Counted from the first letter of the stretch, positions 1 to 9,060 are shown. The stretch: DNA of 64,000 nucleotides from Staphylococcus pettenkoferi (GCF_026659735.1 NZ_JANSKK010000001.1:62001-126000), one strand, 5' to 3'. Notes: generated by a model not told the origin, from the sequence alone. A program made the numbers and translations.

Positions 1-6
1 TAGTAA

Positions 7-162
7 TGTATAACGCCAATGTACCACTTCGATTCAGTGGACTCAATTAGTTTGCGTATCGTTTTAGGGACGAGTTTTGACCATTTCACAGTTAAAGTAA
101 GTCAATTTTACGAAAAGTATAAATACCATATTGACGGGGATGAGAAAGCATTTTATAATTAA
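7..162 (+). other. Unidentified C-terminal coding remnant
   Basis: An open frame reads from just after two in-frame stops (TAG TAA at 1-6) to a TAA at 160-162. The roughly 50 residues look protein-like (…FDHFTVKVSQFYEKYKYHI…) and could be the end of a gene cut by the window edge and frameshifted, or a decayed gene. An ATG at 19 would give 47 residues, but no good ribosome-binding site precedes it. I do not recognise the family. It ends just before the Fur box of fepA. Confidence 0.25.
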
Positions 163-163
163 T

Positions 164-178
164 TGAAAATGATTATCA
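164..178 (+). promoter_or_regulatory. Fur box upstream of fepABC
   Basis: TGAAAATGATTATCA matches the Bacillales 7-1-7 Fur box (TGATAATNATTATCA) with one mismatch. It lies 53 bp before the fepA start. Iron-dependent repression of the operon follows and agrees with what is known of staphylococcal fepABC. Confidence 0.8.
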
Positions 179-231
179 AATGATAAAAAGTTAGCAATAA
201 GCAACTAAAATTTATGTTATGAGGTGGCAAC

Positions 232-1080
232 ATGAAAAAACTTTCAGCAGTATTACTCTCTTCAGCGTTACTACTTGGTGCGTGTGGGTCGAATGATAGT
301 CACAAAGACAACAAAGACAGCTCGAAAGACAGTGATGTGAAGTCTGAGTTGAAACAGGCAACGAACAATTACAAGTCATACACGAGTAAAGAATTAGACA
401 AATTCTTGAAAGGGACAGAAGATTTCGTTAAAGCTGTGAAAGCAGACGATATGGACAAAGCGAAGGAATTGTATCCAAAAGTGCGTATGTACTATGAACG
501 ATCTGAACCTGTTGCTGAAGCGTTTGGCGATTTAGATCCTAAGATTGATGCGCGTTTAGCGGATATGGAAGAAGAGAAGAAAGCGGACGAATGGACAGGT
601 TACCATAAGATTGAACGTGACCTCTACGAACGCAAAGCAATTACAGACACAACGAAGAAAGATGCGGATCAATTATTGAAAGATGCGAAAGAACTTCACG
701 CGAAAGCAGATACGTTAGACATTACGCCGAAGTTAATGCTTCAAGGTTCTGTCGATCTCTTGAACGAAGTTTCGACTTCTAAAGTATCAGGTGAAGAAGA
801 AATTTATTCTCACACAGACTTGTACGACTTCAAAGCCAATATTGAAGGTGCGCAAAAGATTTATGAACTGTTTAAACCTGCATTAGAGAAGAAAGATAAA
901 AAGTTAAGCGACAAATTAGAGAAGAAATTTGCGAAAGTCAATGGTTTACTCGATAAATTCAAGACTGACGATGGCTACAAGTCATATGAAGAAGTTTCGA
1001 AAGCGCAACGTAAAGAATTCGCGGATGCGGTTAATGAACTTGGTGAACCATTGAGTCAGATGGCTAAGGTTAATCAATAA
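232..1080 (+). CDS. fepA: Iron-uptake lipoprotein FepA (EfeO/EfeM type)
   Basis: First gene of the staphylococcal EfeUOB-type iron system. The 282-residue product starts with a lipoprotein signal (lipobox LGAC, acylated Cys near residue 18), then a charged linker and an imelysin/M75-like helical domain. The HxxE motif expected of that domain is visible as HKIE near residue 125. It should sit on the outer membrane face and hand iron to the permease FepC. GAGGTGG precedes the ATG, and the stop overlaps the fepB start (TAATG), so the genes are translationally coupled. A Fur box lies upstream. The family is clear. The exact substrate form (ferric or ferrous iron, or haem iron released by FepB) is not settled by the sequence. 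Confidence 0.9.
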   Translation: MKKLSAVLLSSALLLGACGSNDSHKDNKDSSKDSDVKSELKQATNNYKSYTSKELDKFLKGTEDFVKAVKADDMDKAKELYPKVRMYYERSEPVAEAFGDLDPKIDARLADMEEEKKADEWTGYHKIERDLYERKAITDTTKKDADQLLKDAKELHAKADTLDITPKLMLQGSVDLLNEVSTSKVSGEEEIYSHTDLYDFKANIEGAQKIYELFKPALEKKDKKLSDKLEKKFAKVNGLLDKFKTDDGYKSYEEVSKAQRKEFADAVNELGEPLSQMAKVNQ

Positions 1081-2303
1081 TGACACATAATAACGACACA
1101 AGACCGACTTACTCACGTCGGTCTTTTCTCAAAATGTTAGGTATTGGCAGTGCAGGTGTGGCGATTGGCGCAAGTGGTGTAGGCGGGGTATGGTCGTTTA
1201 AGTCGGCGTTCGATACCCCTGAAGACGAGCCGCATCAATCTTACCAGTTTCATGGCAAAGTTCAGCCAGGAATCACGACACCACACCAGAAGAATTTAAA
1301 TTTGGCTGTACTTGATTTAAAGACGACAGATTTGGCCGCAGTAAAGAAGATGTTTAAGCAGTGGACGACGTATGCTGAAGCGATGATGCAGGGAGATGTG
1401 GTCGGTAAGAATTCCGACAATACGCTGTTGCCTCCGATTGATACAGGGGAAGCGGTCGGTATCGATGCGAGCCGTTTAACCTTGACCTTTGGCGTGAGTA
1501 GTAGTTTTATGTCTAAGTTAAAGCTTGATCACAAGAAACCGAAGAATTGGAAAGACTTACCCCATTTTTCTCGTGATCAGTTACAGAAAGCGTATACGGG
1601 CGGCGATATCATCATTCAAGCGTGCGCTGATGATCCGCAAGTTGCTTTTCATGCGATTCATAACTTGATTCGGCCATTTTTAGATACGGTAAAAGTACGT
1701 TGGTCTGAAACGGGTTTCGTGTCCGGTAAGCCTAAAGAGACGCCACGTAATATTATGGCATTTAAAGATGGGACAGAGAATCCACGCTCGACGAAAGACT
1801 ATAAAGATTACGTGTTTATTGATGAAGGTTGGGCCAAACATGCGACCTATTGTGTGTTGCGTAAGATTCAAATTCATATTGAAACGTGGGATCGTACGGC
1901 ACTTGAGGAGCAAGAAGCTACCTTTGGTCGACATCGTCACTCTGGCGCCCCACTAGGTAAAAAAGATGAGTTTGATGAGCTTGATTTGAATGCAAAAGAT
2001 CAGACAGGTCAACCTATGATTCCAGCTGATGCGCATGCGCGTTTAGCGAAAGAAGCGCGCACGCATATTCTACGCCGTGCTTACAATTATATGCGTGGAA
2101 CAAGTGATGATACTGGGAACTATGATACAGGCTTACTGTTTATTAGCTTTCAGAAAGATCCTCAGCAATTTATTGATATACAGAACAAACTCGGTAATGT
2201 AGATAAGTTAAATGAATATATTACGCATCGAGGCTCGGGGCTCTTCTTGATGTTACCAGGTGTGCGTAAAGGAGGTTACCTCGGTGAGACGTTGTTTAAT
2301 TAA
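1080..2303 (+). CDS. fepB: Tat-exported DyP-type haem peroxidase FepB (EfeB)
   Basis: A dye-decolourising peroxidase of 407 residues, the EfeB component of the iron system. It starts with a twin-arginine signal (SRRSFLK followed by a glycine/alanine-rich core), so it is exported folded by TatAC, encoded just downstream on the other strand. The DyP signature is seen as FKDGTENPRS near residues 227-236, and a likely proximal haem ligand lies in RHRHSGAP. EfeB proteins oxidise iron or take part in iron release from haem. The start overlaps the fepA stop and the end overlaps fepC by 20 bp, indicating one tightly coupled operon. Confidence 0.92.
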   Translation: MTHNNDTRPTYSRRSFLKMLGIGSAGVAIGASGVGGVWSFKSAFDTPEDEPHQSYQFHGKVQPGITTPHQKNLNLAVLDLKTTDLAAVKKMFKQWTTYAEAMMQGDVVGKNSDNTLLPPIDTGEAVGIDASRLTLTFGVSSSFMSKLKLDHKKPKNWKDLPHFSRDQLQKAYTGGDIIIQACADDPQVAFHAIHNLIRPFLDTVKVRWSETGFVSGKPKETPRNIMAFKDGTENPRSTKDYKDYVFIDEGWAKHATYCVLRKIQIHIETWDRTALEEQEATFGRHRHSGAPLGKKDEFDELDLNAKDQTGQPMIPADAHARLAKEARTHILRRAYNYMRGTSDDTGNYDTGLLFISFQKDPQQFIDIQNKLGNVDKLNEYITHRGSGLFLMLPGVRKGGYLGETLFN

Positions 2304-3999
2304 CTCACTTTTTATCCTTCTGCTTGGCATGACGATTTGTGCTGGACAAGCGCGAATGGCTGAGGAGACTTCCTTTAGTGACGTTTATGCGGCGATTACG
2401 GATGCGAAACAACATTTGGATGAGAGTCATACATCGAAGAAGACGAAGCAAGAGGATTTGAAGCATGTTAAAAAGCAGGTCGATGCTTTAAAAGTGAATG
2501 ATTCAAAAAAGGGTCAACAAGTGCAGAAAGCGTTAGACGGTGTTGACGTCACAGCTTCATCTAAAAAGACAACAACGCAATACAGTGATTTGACGAAAGC
2601 ATTGATAGCTTACGAACAACAAGTCAATAAAAAAGATGATAGTGGTGAAATCAAACAGCTCAAAGGAGCTATTAAAGGAAAGGATAAGGATTTTACCACT
2701 GCAGTTAAGAATAAAGATCAAGAGAAACTGAAATCGCTAAACAGTGAAGTGAATTCTGTGTGGAAGAATCATGAATCTGTCATCCGTAATAAAGATGTTG
2801 GTAAGTATGGCGAGATTGAAGTCGGCCTCATGCAGTTGCGTGTGGCGATTGAGAAAGAACCACTAGATACTTCAAAGGTTGAGCGTGCTTGGAATACGTT
2901 CCAATCGTCTATCAATAATGCGGATCAAACGACATCCTCAAAAGATAAAGGGAAATATCAACCGAGTCAGTTAAATAAACAACTCGATGAAGCGATACGT
3001 GCGATTGATAATGATCAACTCGACAAAGCAGATGCGGCCCTCACGCAGTTTGTGAAGATTTGGCCTTATGTTGAAGGCGATATTCAAACTAAAAATATAG
3101 GTTTGTATACACAAATCGAGAATCAAATTCCATATTATCAGGGTATTCTGAGTGAGAAAACGAAAGATGATGTGAAGCAAGGGCTTATAGAACTGAATAA
3201 AGGCATCGCAGATACGATTCAAGTTCAACATTATACGTCGCTTGATGTCATGCTGATATTCTTACGTGAAGGTTTGGAAGTCTTACTCATCATTATGACG
3301 CTTACAACGATGACACGTGAGATGAAAGACCGTCGCGGAACAACAAGTATCATCAGTGGTGCGATTCTAGGTGGCTTATTGAGTTTAGGTATTGCACTCC
3401 TGTTCATCCACCTCTTAGGCGAGACAGGTGTGTTGAGAGAAAGTATGGAAGCGGGACTTGGAATTATCGCCGTTATCTTGATGTTTATCGTTGGTCTGTG
3501 GATGCATCGTCGTTCGAGTGCGACACGTTGGAATGCGATGGTTGAACAGATTTATCAGAATGCCATGCAGCGCAATAATCTCATCTTACTCGGTGTGATT
3601 GGCTTGATTACTGTGTTACGTGAAGGTGTCGAAGTGATTGTGTTCTACCTCGGTATGATAGGCAACATTACCGCGTGGCAGTTTATTTCAGGTATTGCAT
3701 ATGCGATTATCATACTTGTGATTTTCGGCCTGTTGTATCGCTATATCGCGAAATTGATTCCGTTACATTATATTTTTAAAGTCCTCACGATTATTTTGTT
3801 TATAATGACTTTTAAAATGCTAGGAATGAGTGTGCAGAAATTACAATTACTCCACATGATTCCGAGACACGACTTACCAGGAGTGCCAACGCTCAGTTGG
3901 ATTGGCTGGTACCCGACGATCGAGTCAATAGGAGCCCAAGTTGTGTTGCTTCTCGCTATTGGTATCTATCTCATGTTAGCTAAAAGAAAAGAACAGTAA
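2284..3999 (+). CDS. fepC: FTR1-family iron permease FepC (EfeU)
   Basis: Membrane permease of the Fep system. I place the start at the GTG at 2284, because AAAGGAGG lies 9 bp before it inside the end of fepB. This gives about 571 residues with a signal-like N-terminus, then roughly 280 residues of charged extracellular helices, then a seven-segment FTR1 domain. The two iron-binding REGxE motifs are present: LREGLEVLL near the first membrane helix of the domain and LREGVEVIV midway. The long extracellular domain is usual for Gram-positive EfeU. A bidirectional terminator follows and the next genes (tatC, tatA) converge on it. Confidence 0.92.
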   Translation: MRRCLINSLFILLLGMTICAGQARMAEETSFSDVYAAITDAKQHLDESHTSKKTKQEDLKHVKKQVDALKVNDSKKGQQVQKALDGVDVTASSKKTTTQYSDLTKALIAYEQQVNKKDDSGEIKQLKGAIKGKDKDFTTAVKNKDQEKLKSLNSEVNSVWKNHESVIRNKDVGKYGEIEVGLMQLRVAIEKEPLDTSKVERAWNTFQSSINNADQTTSSKDKGKYQPSQLNKQLDEAIRAIDNDQLDKADAALTQFVKIWPYVEGDIQTKNIGLYTQIENQIPYYQGILSEKTKDDVKQGLIELNKGIADTIQVQHYTSLDVMLIFLREGLEVLLIIMTLTTMTREMKDRRGTTSIISGAILGGLLSLGIALLFIHLLGETGVLRESMEAGLGIIAVILMFIVGLWMHRRSSATRWNAMVEQIYQNAMQRNNLILLGVIGLITVLREGVEVIVFYLGMIGNITAWQFISGIAYAIIILVIFGLLYRYIAKLIPLHYIFKVLTIILFIMTFKMLGMSVQKLQLLHMIPRHDLPGVPTLSWIGWYPTIESIGAQVVLLLAIGIYLMLAKRKEQ

Positions 4000-4004
4000 A
4001 AAAT

Positions 4005-4049
4005 ATAACCAGTTATAGAAAGGAAAGCTTCCAATCTGTAACTGGTTAT
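4005..4049. terminator. Bidirectional terminator between fepC and tatC
   Basis: ATAACCAGTTA (4005-4015) pairs with TAACTGGTTAT (4039-4049). The stem overlaps the last codon of tatC and has A/T runs on both sides, so it can serve both convergent operons. Confidence 0.7.
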
Positions 4050-4753
4050 TTATGTGTCGCACGTACGCGTTTTGTCCAACGAACGAGCACGATACTCAAC
4101 TCAAACAAGATGATGATAGGCAAGGTCAAGATGATGTTAAGCATGAGATCTGGAGGCGCAATAATACTTGCTAAGACGAAGCTGATAAAGTAAATATATT
4201 TCCGGTAATGGCGATATTCAGTGATATCAAAGATCTGAAAGTAAGCGAGTCCGTGTAAGATGATAGGTATTTGGAACAGCACGCCAAAGGTCAGTAACCA
4301 TCTGATGAGTTCGACTAAATATTGTCGCATACCTATCACGGGTTGAATATGCATCATGGCGGCTAAACGATAGGACCACTGAATAATGTAGGGAAAGACG
4401 AGAAAGTAACTCAGTAAGATACCACATACAAACAGAATGAATGACCCTAGACTATAGCGCCAGACGAAGTTGCGTTCGTGTTGTCGCAGTCCAGGCACGA
4501 TAAAGCGCCATATTTGATAGAACACAAATGGTGAACTGATACATAAGCTCACAAAGAAGATGACTTTGATGTAGAGTTGAATCAATTCCGTATAGCTAAA
4601 GGTATGTAGGAAGATCTTACCCGGTGTAATGAGGTGGATAAATGACGGCAACCACCAATGTGAGGTGAAGTAACTTCCTACGAATACGATGCTAATGAAG
4701 ATGAGTATAGCGATACTACGTCGTCTCAACTCATCGAAATGCTCGAATAACGT
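4046..4753 (-). CDS. tatC: Sec-independent translocase TatC, unusual start
   Basis: Multi-spanning receptor subunit of the twin-arginine translocase, with about six membrane helices. The conserved N-terminal motif EHFDELRRR, which in TatC contacts the RR signal, lies upstream of the first canonical start codon in the frame (TTG at 4729). No ATG, GTG or TTG lies between the tatA stop and this motif. The best-placed candidate is ACG at 4753-4751, giving MLFEHFDELRRR and 235 residues, four bases after the tatA stop. It has no clear ribosome-binding site, so re-initiation after tatA, a mutated ATG or a sequence error are all possible. The identity is firm and the start is not. Its likely client is FepB. 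Confidence 0.85.
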   Translation of the reverse strand, partial: TLFEHFDELRRRSIAILIFISIVFVGSYFTSHWWLPSFIHLITPGKIFLHTFSYTELIQLYIKVIFFVSLCISSPFVFYQIWRFIVPGLRQHERNFVWRYSLGSFILFVCGILLSYFLVFPYIIQWSYRLAAMMHIQPVIGMRQYLVELIRWLLTFGVLFQIPIILHGLAYFQIFDITEYRHYRKYIYFISFVLASIIAPPDLMLNIILTLPIIILFELSIVLVRWTKRVRATHK

Positions 4754-4757
4754 ATAA

Positions 4758-4988
4758 TTATTTGGATGATTTACGTTGTTGTTTGGAAGGTCTACTGGGT
4801 GTTTCTAATGAATCTGATTCTTCTTCGTCATCGATGTGCTTCGTTGCAGATTTAAATTCACGTAACGTGTCTCCAATTGCTTTACCAAATTGAGGGAGTT
4901 TCTTAGGTCCAAAGAAGATGAGCGCGATAATGCTAATAATGACGAGGCTTGTAGGTCCTGTCATGCCAAGGATAAAGAGATTTTCCAT
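4758..4988 (-). CDS. tatA: Twin-arginine translocase subunit TatA
   Basis: A 76-residue single-span protein. A short N-terminus and one hydrophobic helix (SLVIISIIALIFFGP) are followed by the hinge FGPKKLPQFGKAIGDTLREFK, the TatA/E signature, and an acidic then basic tail. TatA oligomers form the translocation passage with TatC. AGAGGAAA sits 6 bp before the ATG. A Fur box lies upstream, so the translocase appears iron-regulated together with its client operon fepABC. Confidence 0.93.
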   Translation of the reverse strand: MENLFILGMTGPTSLVIISIIALIFFGPKKLPQFGKAIGDTLREFKSATKHIDDEEESDSLETPSRPSKQQRKSSK

Positions 4989-5038
4989 AGCAGTTTCCTC
5001 TTTTCAGTTTTGTATTTTTTCTTTAACTATATTCTAGT

Positions 5039-5053
5039 TGAGAAATATTATCA
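5039..5053 (-). promoter_or_regulatory. Fur box upstream of tatAC
   Basis: Read on the minus strand, TGATAATATTTCTCA keeps a perfect left Fur half (TGATAAT) and a right half with two mismatches. It lies about 50 bp before tatA, a normal operator position, and matches the iron control of the facing fepABC operon. Confidence 0.6.
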
Positions 5054-5174
5054 ATATTTATTTGGAAAATGTCATTAATTTTACGCAAAGTGGGTAATAA
5101 ATTAACGTTATTCATATTGTGCGACCCATCAATTTGAGTATAATAAGGATATTATGATAGTAAGGGGATTGAGA

Positions 5175-5696
5175 ATGGGCGAATTTGTTGCAGTAAAGAA
5201 GTCAGATGTAACGCAGTTAAGTGAACTGTCGCAATACACGTTTAAAGAGACATTTAAAGATGCGTATTATACAGAAGAAGACTTTCAGCGTTATTTCGAA
5301 GAGAGCTTGAGTGAAGAGGTCTTGCTTGAAGAACTAGAGAATCCTGGGTCGTGGTTCTACTATTATATGGAGGATGGCGACATCGTAGGTTACTTTAAAT
5401 TTAATATAGGTACAGCGCAGACAGAACCCATGGGTGAGGACTATCTTGAAGTCCAACGTATTTATCTGTTGCCACATGCGCAAAAGGGTGGCCGTGGTAA
5501 GGAAATTATTCGCTTTGCGGAAGAGAAGGCACGTGAATTACAGAAACCGAAGATCTGGTTAGGTGTGTGGGAAGAAAATGATTATGCTGTGCAATTCTAT
5601 CAAAGTCAAGGCTTTCGACAAACAGGTACACACGAATTTCGAACAGGTGATGTCATTGACCATGATTTAGTGATGGAGAAAGTGTTGGAGGATTAG
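5175..5696 (+). CDS. GNAT-family N-acetyltransferase
   Basis: A 173-residue GNAT acetyltransferase. I choose the ATG at 5175, preceded by AAGGGG 8 bp away, over an in-frame ATG at 5154 that has no binding site. The acetyl-CoA loop is seen in the stretch VQRIYLLPHAQKGGRGKEI, near residues 92-110, followed by the usual WLGVWEENDYAVQFYQSQGF segment. The order of elements resembles acetyltransferases of the spermine/diamine or PaiA kind, but the substrate cannot be told. A TATAAT box lies about 15 bp before the upstream ATG. A strong terminator follows. Confidence 0.85.
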   Translation: MGEFVAVKKSDVTQLSELSQYTFKETFKDAYYTEEDFQRYFEESLSEEVLLEELENPGSWFYYYMEDGDIVGYFKFNIGTAQTEPMGEDYLEVQRIYLLPHAQKGGRGKEIIRFAEEKARELQKPKIWLGVWEENDYAVQFYQSQGFRQTGTHEFRTGDVIDHDLVMEKVLED

Positions 5697-5713
5697 GTTA
5701 TAAGTGATAATAG

Positions 5714-5753
5714 AAGCGGAACTGAAATTGCACGTCATTTCAGCTCCGCTTTT
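5714..5753 (+). terminator. Terminator after the GNAT gene
   Basis: A 15-bp inverted repeat (AAGCGGAACTGAAAT with ATTTCAGCTCCGCTT) followed by a T-run. It also sits just beyond the end of the convergent TagF-like gene. Confidence 0.8.
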
Positions 5754-5774
5754 AATTGTATATCGTGTGATTAT

Positions 5775-7454
5775 CTAACGTTTCATTATAGATTGAATCA
5801 ACATTCCAATTTGTTCATAAGACGGATTGATCTCACGCACGTATGGATTAGATTTCAACTCGGTCATTTGATGGCTAATTAAATCATTGTGCAATGCTTT
5901 CGCATCACTATAACGTACTGTTGAAAGTGATTGCATAACATCATCGTATACACCGCTATGCTTATCAATCTCATCTTGGTTTGGTGTGTACTGGCAGACC
6001 GTTTTACCAGTAGCTAAAGCGTCAAAGATGAGTGAAGCATAGTCCGTTAGCACCACATCAGCAACAAGTATTAAATCTTGCGTTTCGAGGTTGTTTGGCG
6101 CAGAAATGGCATGCTCGAGTTCGTCAGGGTCTTCACTCTCTGGATGAGGACGGTAAATCACATTGTACTTATTGACTAAACCATCGCTGATTGGAAGCAA
6201 GGCGTCATCTGCTTTACCAGTGTGGCAACTCGGGACATAGAGTAATGTCGGTTTCTCAGTGTCGAGTTTGAGTTCTTGGCGAATAAAGGATAAATAGGGC
6301 TTGTCAGTTACTTTGTCAAATAAATATCGCACTCGTGGATAGCCACATGTCACGAAATCGAGGTGTTGTGATGGAAATGCAGTTTCAAAGTAAGGTTCAC
6401 TCGCCTCCGTATCACAGACGAGATAGTCGTGTTGACGCCATTTATTAAACTGAACTGCACGTTCATGTTGATTTATAGATAATGCATCATAGCGATCGAA
6501 GAACAGTCTTTGAATAGGTGTGCCATGCCATAGTTGAATAATCTTCCCATTAGGCTGCAAATCACTCGGTATTAAATCTTCGAGAATAACCACTTTCGCC
6601 GTTTCAATCATCTTTACCGTTTCTTTTGTCTGTGGCGTTAAGAAATTAGGGCCCTTAACATCGTGAGTGACGAAATAGACCGGCGTCTTCGAATTATGCT
6701 TTGCGAGATAGTTGAATAAATAACGTGTATTGCCACGGAATTGGTAGTTAGGGCCTAGGACAACGATATGGTCTTGCACTTTCGAAGGGTCTTTTTCATA
6801 AATATACGCTTCATTTTTAAACTGTTTCAATGCACGTTGTTGTTTGATGTTATATAAAAAGTGGGGCGCCTTGAATCCGAATCGTCGTAACCATTGATGC
6901 TCTGGACGAACATCTTCAGGTACCTCAGTTTGCTTACTGCGATAAGGCAAAGAACGACGGTGTTCGTAAGCCAATACGTTGAGTAACATTTGTGTCGTTG
7001 GTTCGTAATCGTGTTCTTGAATAATGTCCCATAAGCCAGCGCTCGTCGTAAAGGTATCAGTAAAGTTAAAGACGACATGGCTATCTACTGCAGCATCACT
7101 ATCGAGTAAGTTCAGTAAAGCTAAGTCGAATAAGTGGTCGACATGATAATCTTTGAGGATGCCTAAGGCTGTCTCAATATGGAAGATCACGTTAGGATAA
7201 TGATTATTATTATTCATCCAAGCGTTAAAGTGTCCTTGTGCTGTACTGAAACATTGTGACTCGTTGAGGTACACACCGTCGACTGCATAATCCACGATCA
7301 TCGTTTGAGGTTGTAGTTGCACAGCTTCGAGCATGTCCTCGTCAATTTCGATACGTGAATCTTTAATGATAAAGTGTGTGTACGATTTCTGTTGCAATGT
7401 TTCAAGTTGTGACTCTAAAGTTGACCAATCATCTAACTGGATACGTTTTATCAT
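5775..7454 (-). CDS. CDP-glycerol glycerophosphotransferase family (TagB/TagF-like)
   Basis: A 559-residue enzyme whose second half is the CDP-glycerol:poly(glycerophosphate) glycerophosphotransferase domain. The diagnostic LWHGTP (catalytic His) is near residue 310, and RPHPESEDPDE plus VLTDYASLIFDAL follow. Such enzymes move glycerol- or ribitol-phosphate from the CDP form onto wall teichoic acid at the inner membrane face. The first 200 residues do not look like this domain and I cannot assign them. GAGGG precedes the ATG. It follows a glycosyltransferase gene on the same strand after a gap of about 97 bp, so the pair probably builds or decorates a teichoic acid or related glycopolymer. 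Confidence 0.85.
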   Translation of the reverse strand: MIKRIQLDDWSTLESQLETLQQKSYTHFIIKDSRIEIDEDMLEAVQLQPQTMIVDYAVDGVYLNESQCFSTAQGHFNAWMNNNNHYPNVIFHIETALGILKDYHVDHLFDLALLNLLDSDAAVDSHVVFNFTDTFTTSAGLWDIIQEHDYEPTTQMLLNVLAYEHRRSLPYRSKQTEVPEDVRPEHQWLRRFGFKAPHFLYNIKQQRALKQFKNEAYIYEKDPSKVQDHIVVLGPNYQFRGNTRYLFNYLAKHNSKTPVYFVTHDVKGPNFLTPQTKETVKMIETAKVVILEDLIPSDLQPNGKIIQLWHGTPIQRLFFDRYDALSINQHERAVQFNKWRQHDYLVCDTEASEPYFETAFPSQHLDFVTCGYPRVRYLFDKVTDKPYLSFIRQELKLDTEKPTLLYVPSCHTGKADDALLPISDGLVNKYNVIYRPHPESEDPDELEHAISAPNNLETQDLILVADVVLTDYASLIFDALATGKTVCQYTPNQDEIDKHSGVYDDVMQSLSTVRYSDAKALHNDLISHQMTELKSNPYVREINPSYEQIGMLIQSIMKR

Positions 7455-7551
7455 AATTTATCCCTCTACTCACAAGTTATTTATTACATCATACCACGCT
7501 TCTCGGAGAACATTAAAGCTTGACCTACTAGAGACGAACGCTAGCGAGGCG

Positions 7552-8700
7552 TCAATCTTCTATCATTTGGCTAAAAAGTTTATAGACTTGATCAGGCGTA
7601 AATTTCTCAACGGTGTTAAAACCATGTTCACGAATCGAGTCGCATTGTTCAGGATGTTGTATGATTGCTTCAAGTTGTCTAGCTAAAGCGCGTGTGTCGG
7701 CATGAGGTAGAAGGTATCCATTCTCTTTATGGTTAATGAGCGATGCCGGCCCCGTTGTTCCGTCATAACTTAGCACGACACTGCCTTGATTCATCGCTTC
7801 CAGAATCACCATGCCAAATCCTTCATTACGTGATGGCACGACAGTGATTTGACTTGAGGCGAGCACGTGAGCAAGTTGGGACGTGGGTTCTCGGAGTTGA
7901 ATCAAATCACTGAGCTGATACTGGTGAATCAAATCATTAAGATGCGCTCGTTCTTGACCATTGCCATAGATATACACTTGGTAGTCATGTTCTCGGAGCG
8001 CCTCTTGCGCTTCATTAACACTCTCGATGAGCAGATCGAAACCTTTTTCATACTCTATACGGCCAGCTGCAACAATAACTTTCTGACGTTGCACATCAAG
8101 ACGTGGCTCATCAATCATATTAGGGATGACATACACCGGTGTGTTTAGCTCTGCCTGATAAGCAGCTTGATCTTTCGAAGTCAGAACAGTTAATTTATCT
8201 AAATTCTGATACGCCACAAGCATCTCACGTTGGTATGCGTCAGGGTACGCAGCAAGGTTCATGTGTTCCATGCCAATCTTCTCTACAGACCGTGGCGCAT
8301 AGCGGGCAGTTAAAATGTTAAAGCTCGCACGTGTGCTGATGAGTACGTCCGTATCGATATGTTGTAGCGCTTTTATCAATCGACGTTCAACATGCCGATT
8401 AAACTGTTTGCGACCAGGTTCGTGTTGAGAGATGTAACGTGGTTGACCGAGGCCGAAATATTTATGTAAACGATTATAGAGAATAGACGTGATATTCTGT
8501 GGGCGTAATCTGTACTTGACGAGTGATGTGACTTTGATGTTGGGATGGATAGTAAAATACGGGTGTTGCGCACCTTGAAATATGGAAATAATGTGTACGG
8601 GATGACCACGTTCAGCAAGTTGATTAGCTAAGTTAGTTACTGCTTTAACCGTGCCACCCATCGCAAAGATATTATGCATGAGTATCGTAATCGACTTCAC
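7552..8700 (-). CDS. GT4-family glycosyltransferase
   Basis: A 382-residue GT-B glycosyltransferase. The N-terminal half opens with a glycine-rich acceptor loop (HNIFAMGGTVKAV). The C-terminal half carries the GT4 donor site, with AAGRIEYEKGFDLLI near residue 210 and the EX7E motif EGFGMVILE near residue 294. It lies directly upstream of the CDP-glycerol transferase gene on the same strand. That context suggests a sugar transferred to teichoic acid or to the glycolipid it is built on, but donor and acceptor are unknown. Confidence 0.85.
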   Translation of the reverse strand: MKSITILMHNIFAMGGTVKAVTNLANQLAERGHPVHIISIFQGAQHPYFTIHPNIKVTSLVKYRLRPQNITSILYNRLHKYFGLGQPRYISQHEPGRKQFNRHVERRLIKALQHIDTDVLISTRASFNILTARYAPRSVEKIGMEHMNLAAYPDAYQREMLVAYQNLDKLTVLTSKDQAAYQAELNTPVYVIPNMIDEPRLDVQRQKVIVAAGRIEYEKGFDLLIESVNEAQEALREHDYQVYIYGNGQERAHLNDLIHQYQLSDLIQLREPTSQLAHVLASSQITVVPSRNEGFGMVILEAMNQGSVVLSYDGTTGPASLINHKENGYLLPHADTRALARQLEAIIQHPEQCDSIREHGFNTVEKFTPDQVYKLFSQMIED

Positions 8701-9060
8701 AAGTTATTCCTCCAATGATTCGTGCTTAACTGCCATTATATCACGTTCACAAAATAGTTAATAAATAGAACAAGTGAGAATGAAAGTCAGTTAAAGCGCG
8801 AGCGTGTCGTCTTTTATCTGAGCCGAAATTAGATAGCCAAACATATATTTTGCCTAGATTTACATTAGACTCTTTTTTCATGAGACAATAACGTATATAA
8901 TTAGAAGTGTAAATGAATAAATTTATGCCATAGTATGTAAGTGCTTACACATCTAATGGCAAGTTGTAGAAATCGTTAAGTTGTAGCTCAATAACGCGTT
9001 TGAGCCATCAATTAACTCAACGTTTCTATAAACATATTTAGAAGGGGGACTGTATTTGTT
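8701..9060 (+). promoter_or_regulatory. mqo promoter, cre-like operator and structured leader
   Basis: A TATAAT box lies at 8896-8901. Downstream, 8936-8949 is the palindrome TGTAAGTGCTTACA, one base away from a good CcpA cre site, flanked by the matched pair TGCCAT (8926-8931) and ATGGCA (8956-8961). A second nested hairpin follows: GTTAAGTTG (8975-8983) with CAATTAAC (9009-9016), and GCTCAA (8986-8991) with TTGAGC (9000-9005). Both fall in the untranslated leader. Carbon-catabolite control of mqo is reasonable but not shown. Confidence 0.55.

Noticed and set aside
1..231. Small gene starting at ATG 19
   Set aside because: No binding site and too short; more likely a remnant or the frameshifted end of a gene outside the window.
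4758..4760. Firm claim of programmed frameshift between tatA and tatC
   Set aside because: No recognised slippery site or stimulatory structure; ACG initiation or a base error are simpler.
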